64,000 nt of DNA. Origin: JBDUDK01 sp040002995 (lineage in GTDB: Bacteria; Actinomycetota; Acidimicrobiia; Acidimicrobiales; Ilumatobacteraceae). The position numbers were made by a program, and so were the translations under genes. The DNA lies in contig JBDUDK010000043.1 in NCBI GenBank assembly GCA_040002995.1, forward strand, positions 12,571 through 76,570. Reading direction: 5' to 3'. Of the stretch, positions 33,104 through 40,554 are shown in pieces. Numbering within the stretch: position 1 is the stretch's first letter; every line of letters begins with the position of its first letter. The notes beneath the pieces were generated by a model, which did not search any database, had not been told where the DNA came from, and was given only the letters and a program-made list of their open reading frames with translations.

Positions 33104-33816
33104 TGGAGACCCGAGTGACCGAAGTGGCCGAGGGTATCTACCAACTCACGACCTACGTGCCCGAGGCCGATTTCAGCTTCAACCAGATTCTCGTCGCGGG
33201 CGAGGAGCCGCTCTTGTTCCACACGGGCCCGCGTCAGATGTTTCCGCTTGTCTCGGCGGCGGTGGCGGGGATCCTTCCGGCCGAATCGCTCCGGTGGATC
33301 ACATTCGGCCACGTTGAGTCCGACGAGTGCGGCTCGATGAACGACTGGCTCCGGATCGCCCCTAACGCCACGGTCGCCCAGAGCATGATCGGATGCATGG
33401 TGTCGTTGAACGACTTGGCCGACCGAGCCCCGCGCGCTCTCGGCAGCGGTGAGGTGCTCGACATCGGCGGTCATCGCATGCGGTGGATCGACACTCCCCA
33501 CGTCCCCCACGGTTGGGAAGCCGGCGTCCTCTATGACGAGACGACAAAGACCTTGCTCTGCGGGGACCTCTTCACCCGGACCGGCGCATTCGGCGCGACC
33601 ACCACCGACGACATCGTCGGGCCGGCGAGCGCCGCCGAGGACATGTACTCGTCGTACTCACTTTCGCCGGTTAGTGGCGCCACTATTCGCGGGCTCGCGG
33701 ATCTCGACGTCAAGACCCTCGCGCTGATGCACGGACCCGCGTTCACCGGCGACTGCTCAGTGGCTTTGCGGGACCTCGCCGACGACATCGACAAACGGAT
33801 TGTTGCGGCCGGTTAG
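33103..33816 (+). CDS. Metallo-beta-lactamase fold protein, ODP/flavodiiron-like
   Basis: 237 residues with an MBL fold whose first metal motif is GHVESDECGSMNDW, close to the HxExD form of oxygen-binding diiron (ODP/flavodiiron) proteins rather than HxHxDH. Later ligands are DTPHVPHGWEAG, CGDLFTRTG and LALMHGPAF. The flavodoxin domain of true flavodiiron proteins is absent. It may handle O2 or a small electrophile in the degradation pathway encoded around it. Coupled to the preceding gene by a 1-base overlap. Confidence 0.82.
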   Translation: METRVTEVAEGIYQLTTYVPEADFSFNQILVAGEEPLLFHTGPRQMFPLVSAAVAGILPAESLRWITFGHVESDECGSMNDWLRIAPNATVAQSMIGCMVSLNDLADRAPRALGSGEVLDIGGHRMRWIDTPHVPHGWEAGVLYDETTKTLLCGDLFTRTGAFGATTTDDIVGPASAAEDMYSSYSLSPVSGATIRGLADLDVKTLALMHGPAFTGDCSVALRDLADDIDKRIVAAG

Positions 33817-33823
33817 CACCCGC

Positions 33824-34462
33824 TCACGCTATCCGCGGCCGGGCGCGCGGCGTCCGTATCGTCGGCGACTTCCGCGTCTTCTTCTTCGCCCGCGCCGTGA
33901 CGCTTAGCTGCGAGGGCTTGTGACCATCGACCGCGTCGGTTGGCATGTCGCCCGCGGCCGCCCGAACCTTGGCGAGGATGCGAAAGAGCGTCGCCAACTC
34001 CGCGTGGTCGAGCATCGGCAGACCGTGCTGCGCCTCGGCGATCGCCTGACACGACTGCTCGATGGCGCGGCGCCCCTTCGGGGTGATCCGCGCGAGGGTG
34101 GCCCGACGGTCGGTGGGATGCGCGACCCGCTTGGCCAGCCCGAGGCGCTCGAGCGTGTCGACCGTGCTCGTGACGCTGGTCGGATGCACGAGCAGCCGCT
34201 GGCTCAGCTTCCCGAGCGGCATCTCGCCGTTTCGGGAGAAGTAGAGCAAGGCCAACGCCTCGTGGCGCGCGTGGGTGAGATGGAGCGGTCGGAGCGCCCG
34301 ATCACTCGATTGCCGAATGAGTTCCTCGGTGCGCAGGATCGAGAGAGCGGCGGCAAAACAGGGCCCATCCCACCCGTGCTTGCGCCAGTTCTCAGCCGCG
34401 GCGAGGATGGGATCAATAGGCTTGGCGCTGTCCACGAGTCGGGGACAGTACTCGCTCGACAC
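33824..34462 (-). CDS. MarR family transcriptional regulator
   Basis: 212 residues from GTG 34462. The winged helix is clear: LTHARHEALALLYFSRNGEMPLGKLSQRLLVHPTSVTSTVDTLERLGLAKRVAHPTDRRATLARITPKG. A Lys/Arg-rich C-terminal tail is unusual for the family. It is divergent from the esterase gene (88 bases), which it probably controls, and ends 8 bases from the stop of the MBL gene. Confidence 0.92.
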   Translation of the reverse strand: MSSEYCPRLVDSAKPIDPILAAAENWRKHGWDGPCFAAALSILRTEELIRQSSDRALRPLHLTHARHEALALLYFSRNGEMPLGKLSQRLLVHPTSVTSTVDTLERLGLAKRVAHPTDRRATLARITPKGRRAIEQSCQAIAEAQHGLPMLDHAELATLFRILAKVRAAAGDMPTDAVDGHKPSQLSVTARAKKKTRKSPTIRTPRARPRIA

Positions 34463-34550
34463 GCTTGGCTCTCCTACAATCGGAGTACTAGAGTAAATTT
34501 CTCGCGAACGTTCTGGGGGACGTCTTCGCCGTACCTAGGAGGAATCCGCC
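34463..34550. promoter_or_regulatory. Divergent marR-esterase control region
   Basis: This AT-richer 88-base region contains the AGTACT palindrome and imperfect repeats of ACTC/GAGT (34481-34498, GGAGTACTAGAGTAAA), a plausible MarR site, a TAGGAGAG ribosome site for marR and CTAGGAGGAATCC before the esterase ATG. Confidence 0.4.
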
Positions 34551-35492
34551 ATGGCTCTTGACCCTGCTGCCGCGGCCCTACTCGATCAGATCGCTGCCAT
34601 GGGAGTACCGGCGCTCAACGAGATGTCTCCCGAGGACGCGCGTCTGGCCGCCGTGGGATTTAACGAGCTCGCCGGACCGGGGGAGCCGGTCGCCGATGTG
34701 ACGGACCGAACCCTGCCGGGTCCTGGCCATGACATCCCCGTGCGGGTGTACACGCCCGCCGCCGACCGCAGCGCCTCCTTACCGTGCCTGGTCTATATCC
34801 ACGGTGGCGGATGGGTGATCGGCTCTCTCGACAGCACCGACGCGATCTGCCGCATCGTGGCCAACCGCGCCGGCTGCAAGGTGGTTTCCGTCGACTACCG
34901 GCTTGCACCGGAGCACAAGTTTCCCATCCCCTTCGACGACTGCTATGCCGCCCTGCAGGCAGTCCACGACAACGCCGCCGAGCTTGGTATCGACGCCGGG
35001 CGGTTGGCGGTGGGCGGCGATAGTGCCGGCGCCAACATCGCAACCGCGATGGCGCTCAAGGCCCGGGATGAACGTGGCCCGGCGCTCCGCTTTCAGCTGC
35101 TTGTGTACCCCGTCACCGACCACAGCTTCGACACTCCGTCGTACAGCGAGAACGCCGACGGGTACCTGCTCACACGCGACATGATGCAGTGGTTCTGGTC
35201 GCACTACGTGTCTGGTCCCGCCGACAGTGACAACCCTCTCGCCAGTCCGGCACGGGCCAAGGATCTGGGCGGTCTGCCACCGGCCATGGTCATCACCGCG
35301 GAGTTCGACCCGCTTCGCGATGAGGGCGAGGCTTATGCCGCCAAGCTCACGGCGGCCGGCGTCCCCTGTGAGCACACGCGCTACGACGGCCAGATCCATG
35401 CGTTCTGGCAGATGCCGGGGATCTTCCCTGCGGCGCACAAGGCGGCCGACGCGGCCGGCGCCGCCCTGCGCGCCGCCTTTGCGGCCAAGTAG
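34551..35492 (+). CDS. Alpha/beta hydrolase, HSL-type esterase
   Basis: 313 residues. The oxyanion motif HGGGW, the nucleophile elbow GDSAGA, the acid in AEFDPLRDEG and the catalytic His in GQIHAFW are complete, the pattern of hormone-sensitive-lipase-family esterases. A strong GGAGGA ribosome site precedes ATG 34551. Next to Baeyer-Villiger monooxygenases it could hydrolyse the esters they make. Convergent with hpaB (9 bases). Confidence 0.93.
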   Translation: MALDPAAAALLDQIAAMGVPALNEMSPEDARLAAVGFNELAGPGEPVADVTDRTLPGPGHDIPVRVYTPAADRSASLPCLVYIHGGGWVIGSLDSTDAICRIVANRAGCKVVSVDYRLAPEHKFPIPFDDCYAALQAVHDNAAELGIDAGRLAVGGDSAGANIATAMALKARDERGPALRFQLLVYPVTDHSFDTPSYSENADGYLLTRDMMQWFWSHYVSGPADSDNPLASPARAKDLGGLPPAMVITAEFDPLRDEGEAYAAKLTAAGVPCEHTRYDGQIHAFWQMPGIFPAAHKAADAAGAALRAAFAAK

Positions 35493-35501
35493 CACAAGCG
35501 C

Positions 35502-36884
35502 TTAGCTAGGCCCCTCGATGCCCGCGGCCTTGCGTGCGTAGGAGGTCGCTCGGGCCATGTCGTAGTGGCGGCGCGTCACGATGCGCTGCGCGAACAACCC
35601 GCCGCCTGACTGCAGGTTCGTGACGAGGTGCCAACCGCCAAACGCGTCGGCGGTGAGATCGCGGATGGCGTGGAACAGCCGTAGCCGGTCTTCCGCGCTC
35701 ACGTTGGTTCCCGTGTCCATGTACTTCTCGACGAACGCACGCGTGTCGGGATTCTCGAGATCGGCGATCGACGGCGCCGTCAGCACTGAGCCTCCGGCGA
35801 TGTCGTGGAGATTGCGCACCATCCGCCCGAATTCCGCGGCGCCCTGATACTTCGCCGCGTTCGTGAACAATTCGTCGGGATAGTAAAAGCCCTCCGGCGT
35901 GGCCTTGGCGTGGGCCAGTGCCGCCTCCATGCCGGCCCGCAACAGCGTGGCGTGGATGGCCATCTCGTCGATCTTTTCGCGAATGTGCGCGACCGCGGCC
36001 AGACCGTTGGCCTCGGCGATGAGCTGGGCCAGGCCCACGAGTTCGTCGGCCTGGTGGACCATCGCGGTGATGCCTCCCAAGCGTTCCCACAAGCCGAGCG
36101 AGTGGGCGAAGACCGCGGCGTTGGCCGTTTCACCGTCGAGGAAAACACGGTCGATGGGGACGAAGACATCGTCGAACACGACGAACCCGTCGGGCATGCT
36201 GGAGCGGCTGCTGACGGGGAAGTGCCGCACGTCGTCGCCCTTGGGGTGATACGTGGTGTTGATGATGCTCACACCGGACGAGTTGACCGGCACGGCGCAC
36301 GTGATGGCGTAGTCCTCTTCGCCGGGCTTCATCGCCTTGGTCGGCATGACGAGTAGGTCGTGGCAGAGCGACGCCGCGCTGATGTGGAGCTTGGCCCCCC
36401 GGATGACGACCCCGTCGCTTTGGCGATCGACGACGTGCATATACGCGTCGGGGTCCTCCTGGCGCGCGGGCGCCAGCGAACGGTTGCCCTTCGCGTCGGT
36501 GATGCACTCCGCGATGCGGACGTCGGCGGCGATGGCGTCGTCGACGTAGGCCTGTAAGCGGTCCTTGTAGACGGGATCCACGCCGGAGAGGCGCGGCGAA
36601 GCCGTGAGCAGCGTCATCAACGATTGGTAGGTGACGTTGAGCGCGAGATCCATCTGACCGATTACCGCGGCCCGCTCGCGCAATTCCTGCGGTGAACGCG
36701 GTGCGAGCACGAGCGGGTTCGTGGCGCCGGGCTCGGGGGAGTAGCAGCGGTCGTATCCAGCGGCGATGGCGCGCGCCGGGGTTTCGAACGCGGGCTCCAG
36801 CATCAGGTCCTTTATCCGCCGTCCTTCGAAGTAGGTGACGCGCCCATCGTCGAGCGTCGCCAGATACTGGTCGCCGGTCATCAT
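35502..36884 (-). CDS. 4-hydroxyphenylacetate 3-hydroxylase (HpaB) family flavoprotein
   Basis: 460 residues. The family features are visible: MTGDQYLATLDDGRVTYFEGRRI at the start, DRQSDGVVIRGAKLHISAAS in the acyl-CoA-dehydrogenase-like middle domain, and FGGWHLVTNLQSGGGLFAQRI near the end. Members are FADH2-dependent phenol hydroxylases or, in a side branch, 4-hydroxybutyryl-CoA dehydratases; the cysteines of the dehydratase Fe-S cluster are not evident here. No flavin reductase partner is in the window. The start overlaps the BVMO stop (ATGA), so both are one operon. Confidence 0.88.
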   Translation of the reverse strand: MMTGDQYLATLDDGRVTYFEGRRIKDLMLEPAFETPARAIAAGYDRCYSPEPGATNPLVLAPRSPQELRERAAVIGQMDLALNVTYQSLMTLLTASPRLSGVDPVYKDRLQAYVDDAIAADVRIAECITDAKGNRSLAPARQEDPDAYMHVVDRQSDGVVIRGAKLHISAASLCHDLLVMPTKAMKPGEEDYAITCAVPVNSSGVSIINTTYHPKGDDVRHFPVSSRSSMPDGFVVFDDVFVPIDRVFLDGETANAAVFAHSLGLWERLGGITAMVHQADELVGLAQLIAEANGLAAVAHIREKIDEMAIHATLLRAGMEAALAHAKATPEGFYYPDELFTNAAKYQGAAEFGRMVRNLHDIAGGSVLTAPSIADLENPDTRAFVEKYMDTGTNVSAEDRLRLFHAIRDLTADAFGGWHLVTNLQSGGGLFAQRIVTRRHYDMARATSYARKAAGIEGPS

Positions 36885-38494
36885 GGCGTGCTGAGCGCGA
36901 ACCCCTCGTAGTCGTTCGCTGCGACCTCGTCACACTTCTGGCGGTAAACGCCGACCCCACCGATGTAGGGCATGAAGACCCTCGGCTTGCCGGGGACGTT
37001 CGCACCCATGTACCAGGAGTTGGCGCGGGGGAAGAGGGTTGTCTCGCCCACTTCGCGGACGTGATCGACCCACGCCTCTTCGGCGTCGGCCGACGCGTCG
37101 ATCGACGAAATGCCGTGGTCGCGCATGTAGGTGATGCAGTCGGTGATCCAGTCGACGTGCTGCTCGATCGACAACATCATGTTGCTCAGCACCGATGGGC
37201 TGCCCGGTCCCGTGATCATGAAGAGGTTGGGGAAGCCAGCGGTGGCGATGCCAAGGTAGGTGAGAGGCCCGCCCGCCCACTTGTCCTTCAGTGGCTGCTT
37301 GCGCGTGCCGCGTATGTCCATTTTCGACAGCGCGCCGGTCATGGCGTCGAAGCCCGTGGCGAACACGATGCTGTCGAATTCGTATTCAGCGTCGGACGTG
37401 CGGATTCCCTTCGGCGTGATCTCGACGAGCGGCGTCTTGCGCACGTCGACGAGGTGCACGTTGGGTCGGTTGAACGTGGCGTAGTACCCCGTGTCCAGGC
37501 AAGGCCGCTTGGTGCCCACCGGATGATCCTTGGGCGACAGCAGATCGGCCACTTCCGGATCGTGCACGATCTCGCGGATCTTGGAGCGGATGAACTCGGC
37601 CGCCGTGTCGTTGGCTTCCTGGTTGGTGATGAGGTCGTTGTACGCCAATACCAGCGCGACAAGGTTCCCCCGGCCCCAGCGCTCCTCGTACATCGCCCGG
37701 CGTTGCTCGGGGTCGACCTCGAGCGCCGAGTGCTCCGGCATTTCGACAGGAATGCCGAAGCCTGATTCGCGGGCCTCTTGGCGATACTCCTCATACTTTG
37801 CCTTCCTCGCCTGCTGGAAGCCCGGTGCCCACGGACTGTTGCGGGCGGGGAAGCTGAAGTTCGGCGTCCGCTGGAACACGGTGAGATCCGCGGCTTGCTC
37901 GGCGATGATCGGGATCGACTGAATGCCCGACGAGCCGGTGCCAATCACGCCGACCCGCTGCCCGGAGAAGTCGACCCCCTCATGGGGCCAGTGGCCCGTG
38001 TGGTACCAGGTGCCCCCGAAACTGTCGAGCCCCGGTATCTCCGGCAACTTCGACGCCGACAGACATCCCGTGGCCATGATGCAGAACTGCGCGCTGACGG
38101 TTTCGCCCTTGTCGGTTGTGACGGTCCAGCGCTTCGCGTCGTCGTCGAAAACGGCCGACGTGACGCGTGTCTCGAACTGGACGTTGCGCCGGAGGTCGAA
38201 CCGGTCGGCGATGTGGTTGACATAGCGGAGGATCTCGGGCTGCGTCGCGTAGCGCTCGCTCCACTCCCATTCCTGCTCGAGGTCCTTGTTGAAGGAGAAC
38301 GAGTAGTCGAGGCTCTCCACGTCGCACCGAGCGCCGGGGTAGCGGTTCCAGTACCACGTCCCGCCCACCCCGTCGGCGGCCTCGTACACCTGGACCGCGA
38401 GTCCAAGCTCCCGCAAGCGATGCAGCATGTAGAGACCGGCAAATCCGGCGCCGACGACGACAGCGTCGACCTGGGGGGCGGTTTTCTTCGGCAT
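36881..38494 (-). CDS. Baeyer-Villiger type flavin monooxygenase
   Basis: 537 residues from ATG 38494, which follows an AAGGAGG ribosome site. Two Rossmann motifs (GAGFAG and GTGSSG) flank the Baeyer-Villiger fingerprint FGGTWYHTGHWP; GTWYWNRYPGARCDVES is the usual FAD-side motif, as in cyclohexanone-type enzymes. It uses FAD, NADPH and O2 to turn ketones into esters or lactones. Paired with the HpaB gene. Confidence 0.93.
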   Translation of the reverse strand: MPKKTAPQVDAVVVGAGFAGLYMLHRLRELGLAVQVYEAADGVGGTWYWNRYPGARCDVESLDYSFSFNKDLEQEWEWSERYATQPEILRYVNHIADRFDLRRNVQFETRVTSAVFDDDAKRWTVTTDKGETVSAQFCIMATGCLSASKLPEIPGLDSFGGTWYHTGHWPHEGVDFSGQRVGVIGTGSSGIQSIPIIAEQAADLTVFQRTPNFSFPARNSPWAPGFQQARKAKYEEYRQEARESGFGIPVEMPEHSALEVDPEQRRAMYEERWGRGNLVALVLAYNDLITNQEANDTAAEFIRSKIREIVHDPEVADLLSPKDHPVGTKRPCLDTGYYATFNRPNVHLVDVRKTPLVEITPKGIRTSDAEYEFDSIVFATGFDAMTGALSKMDIRGTRKQPLKDKWAGGPLTYLGIATAGFPNLFMITGPGSPSVLSNMMLSIEQHVDWITDCITYMRDHGISSIDASADAEEAWVDHVREVGETTLFPRANSWYMGANVPGKPRVFMPYIGGVGVYRQKCDEVAANDYEGFALSTP

Positions 38495-38559
38495 TGACGC
38501 TTCCTCCTTTTCAGGACGGCCAGGTAATGATTCTCGATGTCGGCGATCTGAGCCAGAGC

Positions 38560-38817
38560 TCACCCGCCGAGCCGGTGATTTCGATACTGCCCCGCTGCAT
38601 CACGAACGCCCCAGAGTGTCAGAAGGATCGTGGCCCCGAGAACCGCGGCATACACCCCTCCGATCAAGATGGTGGCGACGCCGGCGAGGGCAGAGCCCAA
38701 GGCCCAGTTCGCATCGGCGATCCAGTCGGGGGAGAGCCCGATCGCCGAGGCGGCGCGCTGGTTCTCGGCCATCGCCGACGTCGCCTGACCGGATGCGTGC
38801 ACCGGTAAAAGGCCCAT
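38560..38817 (-). pseudogene. Remnant of a branched-chain amino acid ABC permease
   Basis: An 85-codon frame whose middle (about residues 12-56, 38650-38784) reads ATSAMAENQRAASAIGLSP ... ANWALGSALAGVATILIGG. This is the cytoplasmic-loop-plus-helix segment conserved in LivH/LivM permeases, including the ENxRAAxAxGxxP motif. The start and the end do not match the family. It appears to be a fragment left by a deletion between the BVMO and the alcohol dehydrogenase genes. Confidence 0.65.
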
Positions 38818-38923
38818 CGCGCGGCGCTCACGAGCCTCTGATGGATGACAGGGAGGTAGTCACACGCATAACGAACTCCCCTTGAGTCGGCGCGTCCCCT
38901 CGGACACCAGCCGTATCGTATGT

Positions 38924-38977
38924 ATAACGGGTTATGCAAGCATGCGCAAATATTAGGATAGTCCTACGTTCTCTAAC
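38924..38977. promoter_or_regulatory. Palindromic sites upstream of the alcohol dehydrogenase
   Basis: The locally AT-rich region holds ATAACGGGTTAT (38924-38935), TAGGATAGTCCTA (38954-38966) and CTCTAAC (38971-38977), the last being one half of the palindrome over the tetR start codon. These are candidate operators for TetR/MarR-type control of the next gene. Confidence 0.42.
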
Positions 38978-38991
38978 TGGGGGGTTTGAAA

Positions 38992-40134
38992 ATGAAAATG
39001 AAGGCCGCCATTTTGTGGGAGCCAAAGACGGAGTGGAGCGTCGAAGAAGTCGAGCTTGATCCGCCGAAGGCGGGAGAGGTCTTGTTGAAGCTCGTCGGCT
39101 CCGGCTTGTGCCACTCAGACGAACACCTTCTCACCGGAGACCTGTCACTCGATCCTGCCGTGGCCAAGGAGCTCGGCGTTGAGCAGTTTCCGATCATCGG
39201 CGGCCACGAGGGCGCGGGTGAGGTTGTCGAGGTCGGGCCAGGGGTTACGACGCTCGCGCCGGGCGATCACGTGGTGCTGGGGTTCATCCCGTCGTGCGGC
39301 CGTTGCGCCTTCTGCGCGCGAGGCAAGCAGAACCTGTGCGACCTCGGTGCGTATCTGCTCGCGGGCCGTCAGGTCACCGACTTCACCTCGCGCCACCACG
39401 CCCACGGCAAGGACCTTGGGTTGATGTGCTGCATCGGCACGTTCGGCGAGTACACGGTGTGTGCCGAATCGTCCTGCATCAAGATCGAGCCCGACATCCC
39501 GCTCGACAAGGCCGCGCTGGTCGGCTGCGGCGTCACGACCGGATGGGGCTCAGCGGTGTACGCCGCCGGAGTCATGCAGGGCGAATCCGTCGTGGTCATT
39601 GGCTGTGGTGGTGTCGGCATGAACGCCGTGCAGGGCGCGACGTTGTCGGGCGCTCGGCACGTGATCGCAGTAGATCCTGTTGAGTTCAAGCGTGAGCAGG
39701 CTCAGGTTTTCGGGGCCACCCACACCGCCGCCTCGATCGAGGAGGCGATGCCTCTCGTTCAAGAGCTCACCTGGGGCGTGATGGCCGACAAGGTCATCTC
39801 GACCATGGGTGTAGGCGAGGGCAAGTTGGTCGAGTCGATCATGGGCCTGTGTGCGAAGGGCGGCCGGGTGGTGTGGACGAACGTGTCTCCCATCAACGAC
39901 ACCGAAGTCTCGATGAACCTGTTCAACTTCACCCTGCAGGAGAAGCAGCTCGTCGGGTCGCTGTTCGGAAGCGCGAACCCACGTCGCGACATTCCGCACC
40001 TCCTGCGCCTCTACCAGGAGGGCAAGCTCAAGCTCGACGAGCTCATCACGCGCACCTACCCGCTCAAGGACATCAACAAGGGCTACCAGGACATGCGCGA
40101 CGGCATCAACGTGCGCGGCATGCTGATCTACTGA
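38992..40134 (+). CDS. NDMA-dependent zinc alcohol dehydrogenase (Rxyl_3153 type, mycofactocin-linked family)
   Basis: 380 residues of the medium-chain dehydrogenase fold: catalytic Cys/His in GLCHSDEH and GGHEGAGEVVEVG, a structural zinc lobe CGRCAFCARGKQNLC, and nucleotide site GCGGVGMNAVQGA. LEDPK-like opening WEPKTEWSVEEVELDPPKAGEV and DPVEFKREQAQVFGATH match the NDMA-dependent group whose cofactor is thought to stay bound and be recycled by mycofactocin; no mycofactocin genes are in the window. ATG 38992 follows a GGGGGG stretch; ATG 38998 is an alternative. Confidence 0.92.
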   Translation: MKMKAAILWEPKTEWSVEEVELDPPKAGEVLLKLVGSGLCHSDEHLLTGDLSLDPAVAKELGVEQFPIIGGHEGAGEVVEVGPGVTTLAPGDHVVLGFIPSCGRCAFCARGKQNLCDLGAYLLAGRQVTDFTSRHHAHGKDLGLMCCIGTFGEYTVCAESSCIKIEPDIPLDKAALVGCGVTTGWGSAVYAAGVMQGESVVVIGCGGVGMNAVQGATLSGARHVIAVDPVEFKREQAQVFGATHTAASIEEAMPLVQELTWGVMADKVISTMGVGEGKLVESIMGLCAKGGRVVWTNVSPINDTEVSMNLFNFTLQEKQLVGSLFGSANPRRDIPHLLRLYQEGKLKLDELITRTYPLKDINKGYQDMRDGINVRGMLIY

Positions 40135-40158
40135 CCGTGCTGATCTAGTGGGCGACGC

Positions 40159-40449
40159 TTAGTCGATCACCTGCGAGATCTGGATCACCGGGGTGACGTT
40201 GGTGTAGTTGGGAACGTCGGCGGCCGCATCGCCGGCCTTCGCCCCGGACATGCTCGCGTGGAGCGCCTCCAGCGACGGGAAGTACAGGTGTCCCACCGCG
40301 TGGTACGGCCCGTCGATGCCCTCCTCGATGTCCATGCGCTCGAGACCCGCGAGGCTCTGGAAACAGATCTCGCGGTGCTTCTTGCGGTAGTAATCCATGT
40401 CGAACCTGCTGCCGACGCCAGTCGGGTACAAGACCGAAATTTTGTGCAC
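40159..40449 (-). CDS. EthD family protein
   Basis: 96 residues with the EthD/dimeric alpha-beta barrel pattern: KISVLYPTGVGSRFDMDYYRKKHREICFQSLAG and YHAVGHLYFPSLEALHASMSGAKAGDAAADVPNYTNVTPVIQISQV. EthD proteins accompany oxidative degradation gene sets and may be decomposing or scavenging enzymes; their activity is not settled. It is convergent with the alcohol dehydrogenase and divergent from the following monooxygenase. Confidence 0.88.
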   Translation of the reverse strand: MHKISVLYPTGVGSRFDMDYYRKKHREICFQSLAGLERMDIEEGIDGPYHAVGHLYFPSLEALHASMSGAKAGDAAADVPNYTNVTPVIQISQVID

Positions 40450-40554
40450 GAACCCCCCTTAGGTCGAACGGCGAAAGGTACCGCGGAAGGACGGGTTGGC
40501 GAAAAGTCGGGAACACCTAGCATTGTGGCGAAGAGGTAAAGGGGAGGCAGCGCC

